A stretch of 64,000 bases of DNA, from NCBI GenBank assembly GCA_934045075.1, contig OW203725.1, positions 13,948,269 through 14,012,268 on the forward strand, written 5' to 3'. Below the pieces are notes generated by a model. That model did no database searches, was not told the DNA's origin, and saw nothing but the letters and a program-made list of their open reading frames with translations. Positions 1 to 11,923 of this stretch are shown piece after piece (position 1 is the stretch's first letter; every line of letters begins with the position of its first letter). The position numbers were made by a program, and so were the translations under genes. Origin of the DNA: Yponomeuta sedellus (taxonomy: Eukaryota; Arthropoda; Insecta; Lepidoptera; Yponomeutidae).

Positions 1-967
1 TTATAGTCACAGATATTTATAACATAAATATAATGTATCCTACCGATCTTTTAACCAATCAATAAATACTTCTCATTCGACGAAACTCTGACTAAAGATT
101 CTATCTCGAGAATTATTTATGAACTAAATGAGCAAACTAACAACTTATCAAGATAGTTGGAATATATTGTTTATAAATAATGTTATAAATACATCTCGAT
201 TGCGTTGCGCCCACAGAACATAAAAAAAGAGTAGAAGTAGTGACATGACACATTAGTACGAAAACCAGTGTAACCAAACTGATACACATAAACCAAATGC
301 ATACTAAGAATGCCAAGCTGCCATTGGTAAATAAAGTCAATGCCGAAAAGGTGTACATCATAAAAGTTTCGAGTAAAATATGCACCTTTTCACAATGTTA
401 ACAATGATCAAAGTCAAATGACAATGATGAAATAAGGGTTGGCATTTTGTAGTAACGCTACTCTACACTAGATGGAACTACCGCCGCGTCGGACCGAAAA
501 GAACTTTTACCTAGTAAGACATAAAGTTCAAAATTGAAAAACAAGTAGATTCTGAGTTTGGGATGGGACAATGCAAGTTCTAGTTTGTCGATAGGGTGAA
601 CCTATCGACAAATTATACAAACAGTTTAACACATTAACGGCTGAGTACGAATACTGATACTCAGAAGTATTTTTGGCGATTTCTTATTTGCCTGCGGGTT
701 GACTGGTAGAAAATGCATCTTTTTTACATTATCTTTTGTGCAATGAAGAAATAATACTAATAGGGTGGATACATATACAAATAAAACAATGTGGTAGATT
801 TCATAATATTTTAAAATAAAATCTCTTATTAAAATTAGCTTTAACCCACTGCTTCGTCGGCGTTAGAAATTATAATAAAAAAAAATACTTTGTCTATCTG
901 TACGCCATGTTTCATAAGTAATACTAATTGATGATGGTATTATATAATTTCATTTATACGCGAGAGT
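1..967. other. non-coding, no gene seen
   Basis: AT-rich DNA with no reading frame that resembles a protein. It holds one short palindrome (584-612, listed separately). A stretch at 200-240 is similar, in inverted orientation, to 2250-2285 (a shared word resembling CACAGAACATAAAA), so both are probably pieces of a dispersed repeat. Confidence 0.6.
584..612. repeat. perfect palindrome, 12-bp arms
   Basis: TTTGTCGATAGG (584-595) is followed after 5 bases by its exact reverse complement CCTATCGACAAA (601-612). There is no T-run or gene next to it, so it is not a terminator. It belongs to the window-wide set of short fold-backs. Confidence 0.85.
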
Positions 968-1210
968 CTAACCTGGAAGTGAAGCACATTTTTTCTGGTA
1001 TTGCTGCATACACGTGCCATCTTCCGCCTTTTTAGTTATTATGAAGTGTTCATGAAAATGCTCTGAATATATTGTGCTCCTCTTCGTTGGGAACCAATTT
1101 TGCCTTCTTATCGCTGCCATCCATTTTAATTTCGTATCCGGTTTCCTTAGGAAAACTAAAGGAAAACTCACTTCCAAATTGTTTTCATTCCGAGAGGGTT
1201 GTTTTATCAT
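968..1210 (-). pseudogene. THAP-domain fragment (P-element-like transposase remnant?)
   Basis: The minus-strand frame (80 codons) reads like the middle and end of a THAP zinc-binding domain. A VSFPLVFL-like stretch corresponds to the family's SFxxFP; then come KWMAAIRRQNW and PTKRSTIYSEHF, matching the family pattern Wxx(A/I)xRxxW, PTKxSxIC(S/E)xHF. The key cysteine of the C-x-x-H signature is replaced by Tyr (IYSEHF), and the N-terminal C-x2-4-C half is not visible in frame, so a working zinc site is unlikely. Known family context: THAP domains bind DNA in P-element transposases and in some host proteins. No transposase catalytic region follows; the frame stops soon after the HF pair. I infer a decayed transposon piece. 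The alternative is an exon of a host THAP protein, which the Cys loss argues against. Confidence 0.5.
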
Positions 1211-1493
1211 TGCCTCGGTTTGCTGTTGTCAAAGGGGTTGAAGTATTAAGGGTAAATAGCAGAATAATAAAAAACCATAAATCAAATAACATAACAAAAC
1301 AAAAATCTGATGCTCGTCAAGAGAACAACCACTCGAACAGGTAAACAATATAATAAGTAATTTACTTAATGTTTTGAACTGAAGTAAAAAAAACCATATG
1401 AGTCGTTTTCAATAACCTCACTTTACATCTCGGTTGGAATATTTAAAAATGTAAGATTAAAATTACTTTGATAGTTTCTTAAATATTGCAGTC
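1211..1493. other. non-coding, nothing recognised
   Basis: Low-complexity A-rich DNA upstream (in minus sense) of the THAP fragment. No missing N-terminal THAP half could be read here. Confidence 0.5.
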
Positions 1494-1548
1494 CTGGTGA
1501 AGAAAAACTATATCGCGATAAACTGGTGAAGAAAAACTATATCGCGAT
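1494..1548. repeat. tandem duplication, 26 bp identical x2
   Basis: The unit starting CTGGTGAAGAAAAACTATAT occurs at 1494-1519 and again at 1523-1548, separated by AAA (period 29). The copies are identical, so the duplication is recent. Confidence 0.9.
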
Positions 1549-1596
1549 CTAGCTGTGCTCATGCCTTGTATGTGCTCATGTCATGTCTTGTATGAA

Positions 1597-1669
1597 AGTA
1601 ATGTATGAGCTCCAATGACAGTTTTTACATGCACAACCACCAGCCAGCGACCGGAGCTCATACATTACT
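1597..1669. repeat. inverted repeat, 17-bp perfect arms
   Basis: AGTAATGTATGAGCTCC at 1597-1613 is exactly reverse-complemented at 1653-1669, with a 39-base spacer. Just upstream, related words (CATGCCTTGTATG, CATGTCTTGTATG) are duplicated. It could be the remains of a small inverted-repeat element. Confidence 0.85.
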
Positions 1670-2640
1670 ACTTTACCCGGCCCGGCGACCGGACGGCTAC
1701 CGGGTGCATATGAAAAGGCACTTAGAAAGTAGATATAAAATAACAATAATTATTTTACCTACTTAGACGCATTGGAATTTACAATACCTAAGTACCGTTA
1801 AGTATGTATGACTACTAAGTCATAAACAATTAATTATCGATAGATTTTTATCATGTGTGCCCCCATCCGTAATTGAGTAGAATTCAAATTTTGACAGAAA
1901 TTTCTAGAGAATGTACACTTTCTTCGATGAAAATTGAACTTTAGTAACCAGTAAATAAATGTGGTTTCACTTTCTCATTTTCGGATTGGTTTCCGTGTTC
2001 ATGTCATTACAAATTTAATTAAAAATCCAATGAAATACGTCTTGCAGATGAAATGTTACGCCATGATCGGTATATTTTGGTGCCCAACTTTTATTTTTAC
2101 TCTCTAACACAGCATTACAAGGCAGGTTAACAAAGTTTTCAACATTTTTTCTTTACTAGAAGCGCACGGCAACTGAAGTCAACAAAACTGTCACCGACTA
2201 CGCATAGGCAATACATTGCTAATGTGAGGCACGCGGGCACCGCCCACTTACGACTTCTACTCTTCTTTTATGTTCTGTGGTTGCGCCAGTGATTTGGTAT
2301 AGGTAAATTAAATCGGGCAAAATGTAAAGTTTAACGAATTTATGGACAGCATGAGATGCTTAGTTTTAATTGTCCTTCATAATCTGGCTTATTTTTATAG
2401 TGAGCAATATTTTAATTAAGTTCATTAGAGTACAAAAACTTTTGCTATAATAGTTTTTCTCACTGACTTCAGCATAAATCTATCAGAAACGCAGAAATAC
2501 GAAATCATATACCGAAGCCGTCCTTTTACGTAACTGCCTACTGTATTGGGTTATTCATTTTTGGGTTTCCGAATAGTCATATTTGTCAGTTGGCAGTACA
2601 ACGAAGTACATCGGACGAGTCCACAAAGTGGACAAGTTAC
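1670..2640. other. non-coding, nothing recognised
   Basis: No open frame of note and no repeat family I can name, apart from the short word near 2255-2285 shared in inverted orientation with about 210-240. Confidence 0.5.
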
Positions 2641-2654
2641 GTAATATCGCCGCT

Positions 2655-2806
2655 GGACCCCATTTCATAAAACTACCATTCAAGGTTTACTATGACAATT
2701 CGATGTACATTGCATAGCCGACAGATTGACAGGTATGGAGACTTACCTATTCTACTAATCGACCACACAACTTACTATCGAACTGTCCTAATAAAGTATA
2801 AATAGT
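2655..2806. mobile_element. MITE-like family H, degraded copy
   Basis: The left part (from about 2655: CATTTCATAAAACTACCATT, then TTTACTATGACAATTCGATG) matches the left arm of the better copy at 43390-43547. The right side (near 2778-2806, ATCGAACTG...TTTAT) is a weak inverted echo. A third piece is at 25810-25870. Boundaries are approximate. Confidence 0.5.
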
Positions 2807-3312
2807 TTATTGCACATATAAAAGTTAATCAGTGAACACAAAATTGGTACTATGAATTATAGTTTTATGAAACGCGGCCATCATCAGTAGACCAACAGAT
2901 GTTTAGTTACTGTTAGTCTACGAGAAACCGGAGTTAAAGCATAATTTGGAAGTTTCTGCTTTATTAACTTCATATGCATTGACAGTTCTGTGGCAACCGA
3001 TATCATATGTATAGTTTGTTCGACGTTTGCCTGGAGCCTGCGGCTGCAAAGCGCGTGCGCAGCGAGCGGCGAGCGGCGCCATGCCCGCCAGCAGCGACTG
3101 ACCGTCGACACACGATCTACTTAATCGCCTCACTCGGCTTACTTCATTTCCATATCCCACGTCTTCGGTTCCGGGATCCGAATTGATTCTGCGTTGTAAC
3201 CAGATGACCGACCCGGCTCGACTTTGACTCTAGGCTTCATAAAAGCGCTTAATAGTTTTTTTATTCAATAGACACCTAACATAATTATGGTGGATTAAAC
3301 AGCATTATGGAT
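2807..3312. other. non-coding with a small CpG-rich patch
   Basis: The patch at about 3030-3110 is GC-rich. Two overlapping minus-strand frames cross it, but neither resembles a known protein. Confidence 0.5.
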
Positions 3313-3632
3313 ATACTATTTTATTTTTAATGCACTAACCCGTGCTAAGGACAATTTTAAAAAACCTATTTAGAGACTAAAAATTCCACCCATGCCGGGA
3401 TTCGAACCCGTGACCTCTGGCTATCCGTGCCAGCGCTCTTTCCAACTGAGCTAATGGGCGACTCACCCGCATCAGTGAAATTTGGAACCTCTTTACACTA
3501 TTCTCTGTATTACGTACAGGCAGCGACATCTGGCTGAAGTCGATTGCATCACTTACAGCCCCGACTACCTACTTTGCAGTTAGGTTTTTACATCGGAATG
3601 ATATCGCTATACCCACAAGATTATACTATTTT
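3313..3632 (-). repeat. SINE family A, copy 1
   Basis: Full unit of about 310 bp. On the minus strand it carries a tRNA-like module (3388-3459). The A box reads TAGCTCAGTTGG, the anticodon-like stem CTGGC/GCCAG holds the loop ACGGATA (GGA in the anticodon position), and the B box reads GGTTCGAATCC. Flanking landmarks shared by the family are AACCTATTTAGAGGCTAAAA on one side and the CAGTGAAATT, TCTGTATTACGTACAG and CTACTTTGCAGTTAGG stretches on the other, plus GCACTAACCCGTGCTAAGG at the outer end. A second unit follows head-to-tail. Confidence 0.8.
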
Positions 3633-3773
3633 ATTTTAAATGTACTAACCCGTGCTAAGGACAATTAAAAAACCTATTTAAGAGGCTAAAAATTTCACCC
3701 ATGCCGGGATTCGAACCCGCGACCTCTGGCTATCCGTGCCAGCGCTCTTTCCAACTAAGCTAATGGGTGACTC
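3621..3773 (-). repeat. SINE family A, copy 2 (truncated)
   Basis: Begins where copy 1 ends, at the shared word TTATACTATTTTATT, and runs through the tRNA-like module (about 3696-3767), where it stops. The pair is a head-to-tail tandem of about 308 bp period whose second unit is cut. Confidence 0.8.
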
Positions 3774-4671
3774 TATGGATATAGTTTACAATTCTAACAT
3801 TCGATTACAGGGGACAACACTCTTCACACTTAGTTAATAGAAACGTTAAACGAATGAAATGTGTATTTTTAAAACATTATAAAGAAATAAAATAAAAATA
3901 AATGGGTTCCAGAATTTTTGCAAGTCTACTTAATTGTCTAGTACGTTATCTATGTTTATCCTAAACTCTAGGCACCTACATAAACTGTTCTCATGGATTT
4001 CGTAGAAACAAGAAAGATCGTTTGCTAATTATCTACCGCCGCAGCCTCTAAACTAAGCGCTCTTCATCTTGAAATTAATTAAATTGAAGAAATATAGCAA
4101 ATAATTTACAAGAGTCGTTCATTAATACAGGTTCCACATAAATAGTTTTGTTTTACGAGTAAATATTCCAGGAATGTCAGTTCAAAGGCACCGCGTCCCG
4201 ATTGATGCTTAAACGGCTCTACGTTAAATTGCCGCCAAATATAAATTTTGAATGTTTTTGTTCTTTTGCTGGAGGTCTAGCTTCCGTGACCCGGCTTTTG
4301 GCGACTGCCAGCCAGACGTCCTGAATTCTTTGTTAAGCTATTTTAGAGATCGGTGTCTGGACAAAGACTGTTAATTCTGAGAATAGTTAAAAAACCAAAA
4401 GACATACGAGGTATAAAGTTAATTTATTTTGTCTGATATTTAACGATTAACCTCATTCAAGAAAGTTACCTAATTTGCTGGAAAACGTATAGTGAGTGTA
4501 CGAGTGGACATTTCTCGTCTCAAGTGAGCCGTCGTGGTGTGAGTGGAACAACGGGAGCGCTCGCGCACTGGCCGTCGCCGCCAACGCCGCCGCCGTTGCT
4601 TCGCGCACTCTAACGACCACAATATAGATCTTCCCACGATTCGCTGCCGATCCACCTTCGATTTCTTCTAA
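3774..4671. other. non-coding, nothing recognised
   Basis: The GC-rich arginine-coding stretch near 4560-4610 is an open frame only because of CGG/CGC-rich composition. No protein family is recognisable. Confidence 0.5.
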
Positions 4672-4836
4672 GTAGGTACGTATGAACCTACGATGTTTCT
4701 ATAGAATAGAAAATGCGCTTGAGTATAGCTTAGAACGAGTTTCCAATAACACTTTGGCACGTAGGTACCAACAATGTTTCTTTAGAATAGTAGTAAAGAA
4801 ACATCTTTGTTAAGAACGAGTTTCCAATAAAACTTC
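4672..4836. repeat. imperfect ~80-bp tandem duplication
   Basis: Two adjoining units share GTAGGTAC, then ATGTTTCTNTAGAATAG, then AGAACGAGTTTCCAATAA at 4732-4750 and 4812-4830. They differ in the middle, so this is an older duplication than the one at 1494. Confidence 0.7.
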
Positions 4837-7800
4837 AAATTATCATAGATTACACAATATTGGTACAGGTATTGACAATTTTATTCTTGTGTTAAAAAGT
4901 TAACGTAAGTTTATTTTAAATTATTGCTTAAGGCTTTTAATAGAAGTCTTTTAATTTATCGACACTATCAACAAGTGGTTTTCATGTTTTGCGTTATTTA
5001 TTGAAGTAACTTTAAATCTGAAAACCGCATCCTCTCATACACCTTGATATTGAACAAGAAGTATAAAGTTCCATCTCTCTTTGTGGAAATGGTTTTAATT
5101 TAACGAAAGAGTCTCCATTGATTTTTGTTTCCTAAAGACACACAACCTTCGAACAGTAGTCAATAACGATGCCTTAAAAATGTTTCTAGATTTACAACAA
5201 AAGACATTTTTATTACTTTTGTTTTAAGTAGGTACTTAGGTAGGCAGCACTCTTATTATAAAACACCGAAATGACAAGACAAAAGACAAATTTAAGTAAT
5301 ACTATAGAAGATTTAGCAATGTTCATAAAGTCGTTAACCTTTTCTTAATAGTCGCGGTGCCAATGAGATAAAATTAAAGCTTGTTATAATTTTTCATTAG
5401 GAAATAAGTTAATGAGGCCTCAGCGCACATCTACGCTGGGAGCGAACTACGGATTGCTTTGCGCTTACGCAATTTTGCGATGCTGTATCGATAAAGATAA
5501 ACGTGACTAGGCCAATTGTGTTACTTAACACGATACACTGCACTAATACTGTTTTAGCACAATGGAAGTCCATCGATAAACGCGAGAACCATTTGGGTAT
5601 CATTCATTTTTGAAAAGGTATCCATGCAAATTAGGATAATGAATGGGCTTCAATTTGCGTAATGCATGTTCGCTGCTACCTACTTCCATTCTAATTACTT
5701 AATGTTCTTGTTCTTTTCTGCTGCGTGGCTGTCACTACCGAAAATTGCTTGGGTCATTGTGTTAATTTATCAATTAGGCATTTTGTTTTAAACAGAATTG
5801 TTCGCTGATGCTGTCGTGCCGTTGGACCGTTCGTTTCAGTAGTGTAACTAAGTAAATTAATAACACAATTAAGGAGTGAGGTGAACTTGGTCCAACTGTG
5901 GTTTTGCTTGAATGTCTCGATGCATGTAGAGGCGGTGGAATGATCTCCGACTGCTGAGGGTCGTGTTTCGTTCCGGCTGGGTCGCGGTGGTAGCCCGCGA
6001 GTAACTGTAGACAAACGCGCACTTTACTCGGGGTAGCACCGTTGTTTGCGGCTCTCGACACCCAATACTAATTAGCTCTCCCTGCTTCAACACGTGTCGG
6101 GTTCGCTTCGCGGCCAGCCAGTTCATGCTCAGCTTTCTCTCAAGGGATGAGGTGATAATTATTGACAGCGAAATTTAACATAAACAAAATTCAAGTAAGG
6201 AAGACATCGTAAGAAGACCTGAGTGTTTGTAGTGAAGATACCGCGTGAAATTGGCAATCTATGGCGTTCACGCGTGCGCCCATGTTTCCTTTCTGAGAGT
6301 ATGGACCCAGGCGCTAGGTTTATAGGTATTCCTGTATAGGCAAAGCTTGTTCTAAATGTAGATGAAACTACTAAATAGAATTACTATGCAAACCAGTTAT
6401 TAAGGTCTCGCAGAGCGAACCTATTATTCGTTAATCGTCGAGTCGCACCGCTCTAACGAATTAATCTTTCTTTGAATTTAGATAATCGTCTTTACTTAAC
6501 ACTATGGTCAGTAATGGTCGTACTGCGTGAACGATTTCTCATCGGCGACGCTGCGCGGTCGCAGGCGCGCGGCAGGCTGCGCTAATGGCGGCTGATCTGA
6601 ATCTACGGCTCGATAAACATGGCGGCCGCACACTTAATGCCCGCTGACCGACATAAAAATCATCCCTCTATCATGTTAATGGCGACAGTGTTACCTATTG
6701 AGACAGCGGACGCGGGGTATCTGCGCTGCATTGGCGTGCGACACCCGCAGATATACGCAGCAAATAAACTGAACCGAGAATATTGTTGTTGCGGTAGCCG
6801 GCACTATAAAACGGCACTAACGTTACGCGTATAACGATAAATATCTTTTACTGTGGTACCTAGAATTATATTACATGCTTATGCATTAGATATACTAAAT
6901 AACAATTAAGATTTGAGATTTGGCCGAAGATTACTTGACCCGCCTAAGCCGACAGCCTGGTACAAATTCACACAGCAAATTGTATTTCCCTTGTAAGCTC
7001 AAAACCCAAATAGATGTCAATCAGCGCAGGCGCAACGCCGCGGCAGAATTCCTCTGGCAGCTCACAATAATAGCTCACGCCGAGGCCCACAATAACGAAG
7101 GCGAATATTTTTGAATAACTAACAAATATTCAAATATCGAACGAAGCCATCGCAAACCTAACGAACAACAAACACACTTCCAGAGACCTTCACTGTTGGT
7201 ATTTTCAATCATACGAGTATGTCTTTCAAAACATGTCGTTACTTAGACATTCCACATTTAGTGCGAACTTATTTAAGTTATTGCAAGTAACAGGGCATTT
7301 AAAAATGGTATTTCAAGACCTCACCAGAGTTGGGTGTTTTGAAACAAAACCGATCGATCACAGTCCGTCACAAGAGAAAATATGTATATTAATTTATGTG
7401 CATGAAAAATGAACTTCTCAGAAGATATAAAAGGATGCATCCATTGATATTTAACTTGCAGTTGTTACGACATACGCGAACTTTGCTTCCACGTATTACA
7501 TGATATTATATCGTTGTGCAACTATCGCATTCACTAACGACTGATGTCAATTGTCAAATGGAGAAATGTTGGGGTAATCGTGAATGCACTAATAAATAAA
7601 CTTGCAAAGTAAATGTTGTCTGGAGTTGTTAAGAATCAGACGTAACCAGCCCTTACGGTCGCACTTTATTGACGATTTATAGAGTATCGAGGACGACGTG
7701 GTAAATCTGTCTCGATAAAATTTAGAAGTGCACTTGTTCAATTAATTATGCAGCGAATGGCGAAGGAAAGTCCATGCGGGTAAATTGATGGGATCGTATA

Positions 7801-7911
7801 AAAATGTTGCAAGCTGGTGTGTTGTCCCGGGACGTGGCGGCGCGCGCGCTGACGGAACTCTCGACTTTAAAAGAAAATATTTTTTGGTTTCATCTCCATT
7901 ACACCTACAGT
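4837..7911. other. 3 kb non-coding, no gene seen
   Basis: Several short frames (for example three overlapping ones on the minus strand at 5754-6126) are open, but none has a recognisable domain, splice-supported extension or coding-like composition. CpG-richer patches lie at 5940-6120 and 6540-6620. These might be regulatory, but that is only inference. Confidence 0.5.
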
Positions 7912-8129
7912 CTGTTAGCTTTTAGAATATACCTCGGCTACTATCGGATAGAATCGGATATATTCGTGTAATAGAAATATCGGAACTAAAATGACACTTT
8001 TTTTGAAATAACTTTTCAAAATAGTGAAGAAAAGTTTTATACATAGCAGGAAGTAGTATTACACTCGTGTGCTTTCGGCGAAGACCGAAGCCTACTCTAG
8101 AGCCCGAGGTATATTCTAAAAGCTAACAG
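7912..8129. mobile_element. MITE with 26-bp perfect terminal inverted repeats
   Basis: CTGTTAGCTTTTAGAATATA followed by CCTCGG opens the element; its exact 26-bp reverse complement closes it. The 218-bp interior has no coding capacity. It contains a smaller inverted word pair near 8080-8095 (CTTTCGGCGAAGACCGAAG). No clear target-site duplication is visible, so the superfamily is not assigned. The perfect arms suggest recent movement. Confidence 0.8.
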
Positions 8130-9820
8130 GCCCACACAAATTACTTCTCCAGAGTCTCAAACTATCCTGCGATATGTTCATTACACAACATTATCGTAAA
8201 CACGGAAAACATCTAGAGCGAGGCCATTTTTACAAACCAAAGGCAAATTCCAGTAGAAATCAAACTCGCGACCCGTGTCTAGCCTCGTGTTTGAGTACTG
8301 GTCCAGGGATTGTGGGTTATATCCACGATCTCTGAACATTACTGTAAAACTAAAGAGGAAGTCATTTTTTCTTGTTGGACTTCATAAATATTATATTTCG
8401 AGCTAAAACCACAGAGGAACAAAAACTAAAAAACCCAGAAATCAAAAAAAGAATGCCCTTATTCGTAATTTTATGCGTTTGGTTTTGGAAATGGTTTAAA
8501 ATGGTAAACCACATGTAAATAACGAAAATCAACTTTGACGCGAGGAAAGAAACAAATAAAGAAATTGTTTTTTAATGGTTTTTTGCGTAGTGTTTTTAAG
8601 TTTTTACTTAGAAAATAAAGAAGGATTACTTTTTTGCGCGTGTGTATGTGTTTGTTTTTATGCTTCTTTATAATAATTTATAAAGACCAAACGACTTCAC
8701 TGATTCTGACAATTTTAATAAATTGTTAATAAAAGATCGTACAAAAAGTCATTATATGATTGATAGTTAAATATAACGGTTTACGATACACTGTACACAA
8801 AATACGATATCTACAATAATAAAGTATTTTCTCGTAAATCACAGTCATAAATATTATTTCCTTTGTAAAGATTTTACATTAGTTTTCCAAAGAGATAATA
8901 AAGATAAGAACTTTTATGTGTCCAAATGAACCACTGTTGCCACCCAAGACTCAAGTTTGACACGGCCATGGTTTATTGTTAAAATGTACTTACGATTCCA
9001 AGTTATAATCACTAAGTACCTTGCAATAACTCAAAACATTTTCAGTTCGAAAGTACTTACAATGTGAGACACATTTGGTTGGTTTTGAGGTTTATTATTA
9101 TAGAACTATTATCCGAGTGATGATTTCTTGTGGGCTGGTGATTTCTTCCGGTCAGCGACAGTGGATTAATACGCCGCAAATCTCAGGTGGGTTCAGTAAA
9201 TCACAGTGTTTATGACTCATTCACGTCGGCCGCGAGTCCGCGAAGCCGCGCAAACTCCGCACGCGCTCCATTTGCAAACTCGACCTTATTCTGGGCCCCA
9301 CTCAATTCATTTACAAATCATTAGTGTTCACGTCAGAATAGAATAGCATTTCTGTTTGTTTTGTTGCTGAGGCATCTCCTGAGATCTCCGGCAATTAAGA
9401 GGCAGTTGTTGTATCGGTCCACTCACCCGTGTTGCGCTTTGTTTGGTATGAAAACGTAAGGCCGGATCCCTTTTGTAGGAGGTGTTCTATGAGGTCTGAC
9501 GGCAAAGCTTCCAGTTTTGGGCGCGAGCACGCACGGTCTCAGTCCTCTCATGAATATTTAGATGAGCTTCATTAGTTCAGTCACTTGTTCTTCGAAGGAA
9601 GCGGGCGTATCAGGGTACCGTCCCCCGCTACCCCGCCGCGCCGCCCCCGCGCTCTCACTGCTCACTACTCTGTAATCACCTTTCTTGTATGCTCTTCGAA
9701 CGAAGTATACCTTCTTGAATGTTTTCAGTTTTACTGGCGTATCATTAGTTTCATGTAACGGATAAAGGTGGATCATATAAATCGAAAACATTATAGAAGC
9801 GGGTGCATTCGAGGAGGCAT
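8130..9820. other. non-coding, nothing recognised
   Basis: AT-rich with CpG-rich patches at 9225-9270 and 9620-9660. No protein-like frame and no repeat family recognised. Confidence 0.5.
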
Positions 9821-9950
9821 ATAGATAGATAGATAGAGAACACTTTATTGTACATAAAAATGGAAATTATACAGATATTTCTTAACCTAAGAGTTCAAAC
9901 GGCGGCCTTATCACTAAAAGTGATCTCTTTCAGATAACCTTTGGATGGAC
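9821..9950 (-). mobile_element. CR1-like LINE 3' end fragment
   Basis: Read on the minus strand it contains AATAAAGTG and ends in a short tandem tail (TATC)n at 9826-9837. The body (AGAGATCACTTTTAGTGATA...GGCCGCCG in minus sense) matches the 3' UTRs at 49595-49720 and 61280-61390. Simple tandem tails instead of poly(A) are typical of CR1-type LINEs. Confidence 0.7.
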
Positions 9951-10424
9951 TGGACTAATATATTGAAGAATAATAATAATATAATTACATATATTCGGCA
10001 GTGGTTGAATATGGACTGAAGAATTAGATTAGACTGGACTCTGTTGGTAAAAAGAATATTGTAAGGGCAAGTTTATGAAGTGTTCCATGTTAGAAAGTTC
10101 TTAACTAATCCAATGAACTTTCACGACATAAATATTCATGGCTTGTCCTGCTAATTTGAAAAACTCCTGCGACGCCACGCCATTGTTCCGACCGGTCGAT
10201 CGAAAGAAAGTTTAATTCCATATGCATAGCTGAGTCGCTAGACGACAGGCTCACGGCATCTGCTCAGACGTCACTGTGCTCCGTCAATCAGTAGACTAGC
10301 AATCGGTAGGTGATATCCGTAAAGTAAGTATATTTCAGGTCTGTTCGCTTAACTGTGTGATAGCATCGCTTGGGGTTGGGCTGGCCTATGGGCCTATATG
10401 GCCCCGGGTGGCATTTTAGCTTAA
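9951..10424. other. non-coding, nothing recognised
   Basis: No gene or named repeat. The T-rich and A-rich stretches look like ordinary background. Confidence 0.5.
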
Positions 10425-10675
10425 GAGCCCGCCGCACGTATAGCAAGGACAAAGTTGGCAAGTTTCTTTAAAATTATTTTGCAAACTCTACAAAAAATGA
10501 AATTTTGTAAGTTCTTTTTGTGGCGATGATTGACACTAAAAATATATTCTGAAAATTCCTTCCTTGAGGGGTCGAAAGGGGTTAAAATTGTATGGATTTT
10601 TGACATTATTCAAATAATAAATATAAAAAACCGGACAAGTGCGAGTTCCCTTCTTGCCCACCGAAGGTTTTAATG
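10425..10675 (+). repeat. dispersed repeat fragment ending in AAAAAACCGGACAAGTGCGA
   Basis: The word at 10625-10645 followed by a poorly kept GAGTTC...CCGAAGG stretch resembles a highly abundant lepidopteran interspersed repeat (ACCGGCCAAGTGCGAGTCGG type, from memory). Only one copy is seen here, so the boundaries are a guess. Confidence 0.35.
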
Positions 10676-11923
10676 GTAAGAAATTAGATTGTTGAAAGAA
10701 TTGTTTCAACGTTTTAGCTGCAAAAGTTACTAATCCACTAATTAATTAGTTTCTTAATGATTTGTATATACCGCTCAACCTAGATCACTTGATGAAATTA
10801 TTTTCGTCGCAACTTTTAATTAAAGAATCTTTAGGAGACCGCCTAAACGTGCCGCCTTATTCGTTGTTGTTGTTGAAAATGATGAGTTCTTGACGTTAGC
10901 ATATTACTATTGTGAAAGTAAGATATTTAAGCGGCTGAACGTTGTACCGTTGACACGGACACGTCGCTGGAGCCGCGTGGGTGCACGGCTCCTGCGCCGC
11001 CCTGACAATACTCCACCGCCCGCGAAAACTTAACAAAGCCATTGTGTTTTGCGTCGCTTTATTCTAACGTCCAAATTAAATTCCGCTCCGTGTTCACCCG
11101 TAACGCATATGTTAGGCTTGTCGAGAAATGCAAATCTCCTCTAGTTAACTACCAGCATGGAATCAACGCTGTCGCCCCCAACAAGTGGCAGTCACAATAC
11201 CAGAAGAGAGCGCTGCGTCTCTGCCACACAAAACGAGAAATAAAACAGGATGTTCATCAGGCTCAAGATCATAAAACGAGCCCTAAAATGTTAAACGACT
11301 GCTCAAAATTGGTGGTAAGAAGAAATTACGAAATAAAAGGACGAGATTACGGTACTCCGAATGATTTTTGAGAGAAACCGACTTAACCCATATTTCATTT
11401 TATGGCTGAACGATTTTTACAGCCTTTTCGCTGGACTGTCGAATGGCCAGAGCTTTTGTAGAAAGTTTCCAAAATTATTACAATAAAATGATCAGACAAA
11501 GAGGCACTTGGTTTAATTTTCTGAGTGCTCTTGATAGATAAATTTGAAGTTTAGTAAAATTGCGCATATCTGTTGACATTCGCTATATTTAATAACTAAC
11601 AGAATAGTTGGGCACTTACAAACAAGTCAATTGTATAGCAAGATGTGCGAGCTATGTCGTACTATGATAATAATAACGTGTGTATGAATTGACAGTACGT
11701 ATAACAAGTTGTGTAGATGAGATATTTACGCATGCTTGTCAATGGGAGTAGAGCTTATAGCAGTACCTAACAAATCGGAACGGCTTGTGACAAAGGCCTG
11801 TCGTAGAGGTCGTGATCGGGCTATGCCAAAGCACCGACATTACAGCAGGATTTAATAAAAATACAGAAGTTTACTCAAAATTTGATTGGAATGAAATAGT
11901 ATTTATACCTTAAAGTGCATACA
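10676..11923. other. non-coding, one 109-codon open frame of unknown nature
   Basis: An open frame on the plus strand (11042-11371) begins with a non-ATG codon, resembles no family I know and has no splice context. At this base composition a frame of this length is expected by chance. Confidence 0.45.
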
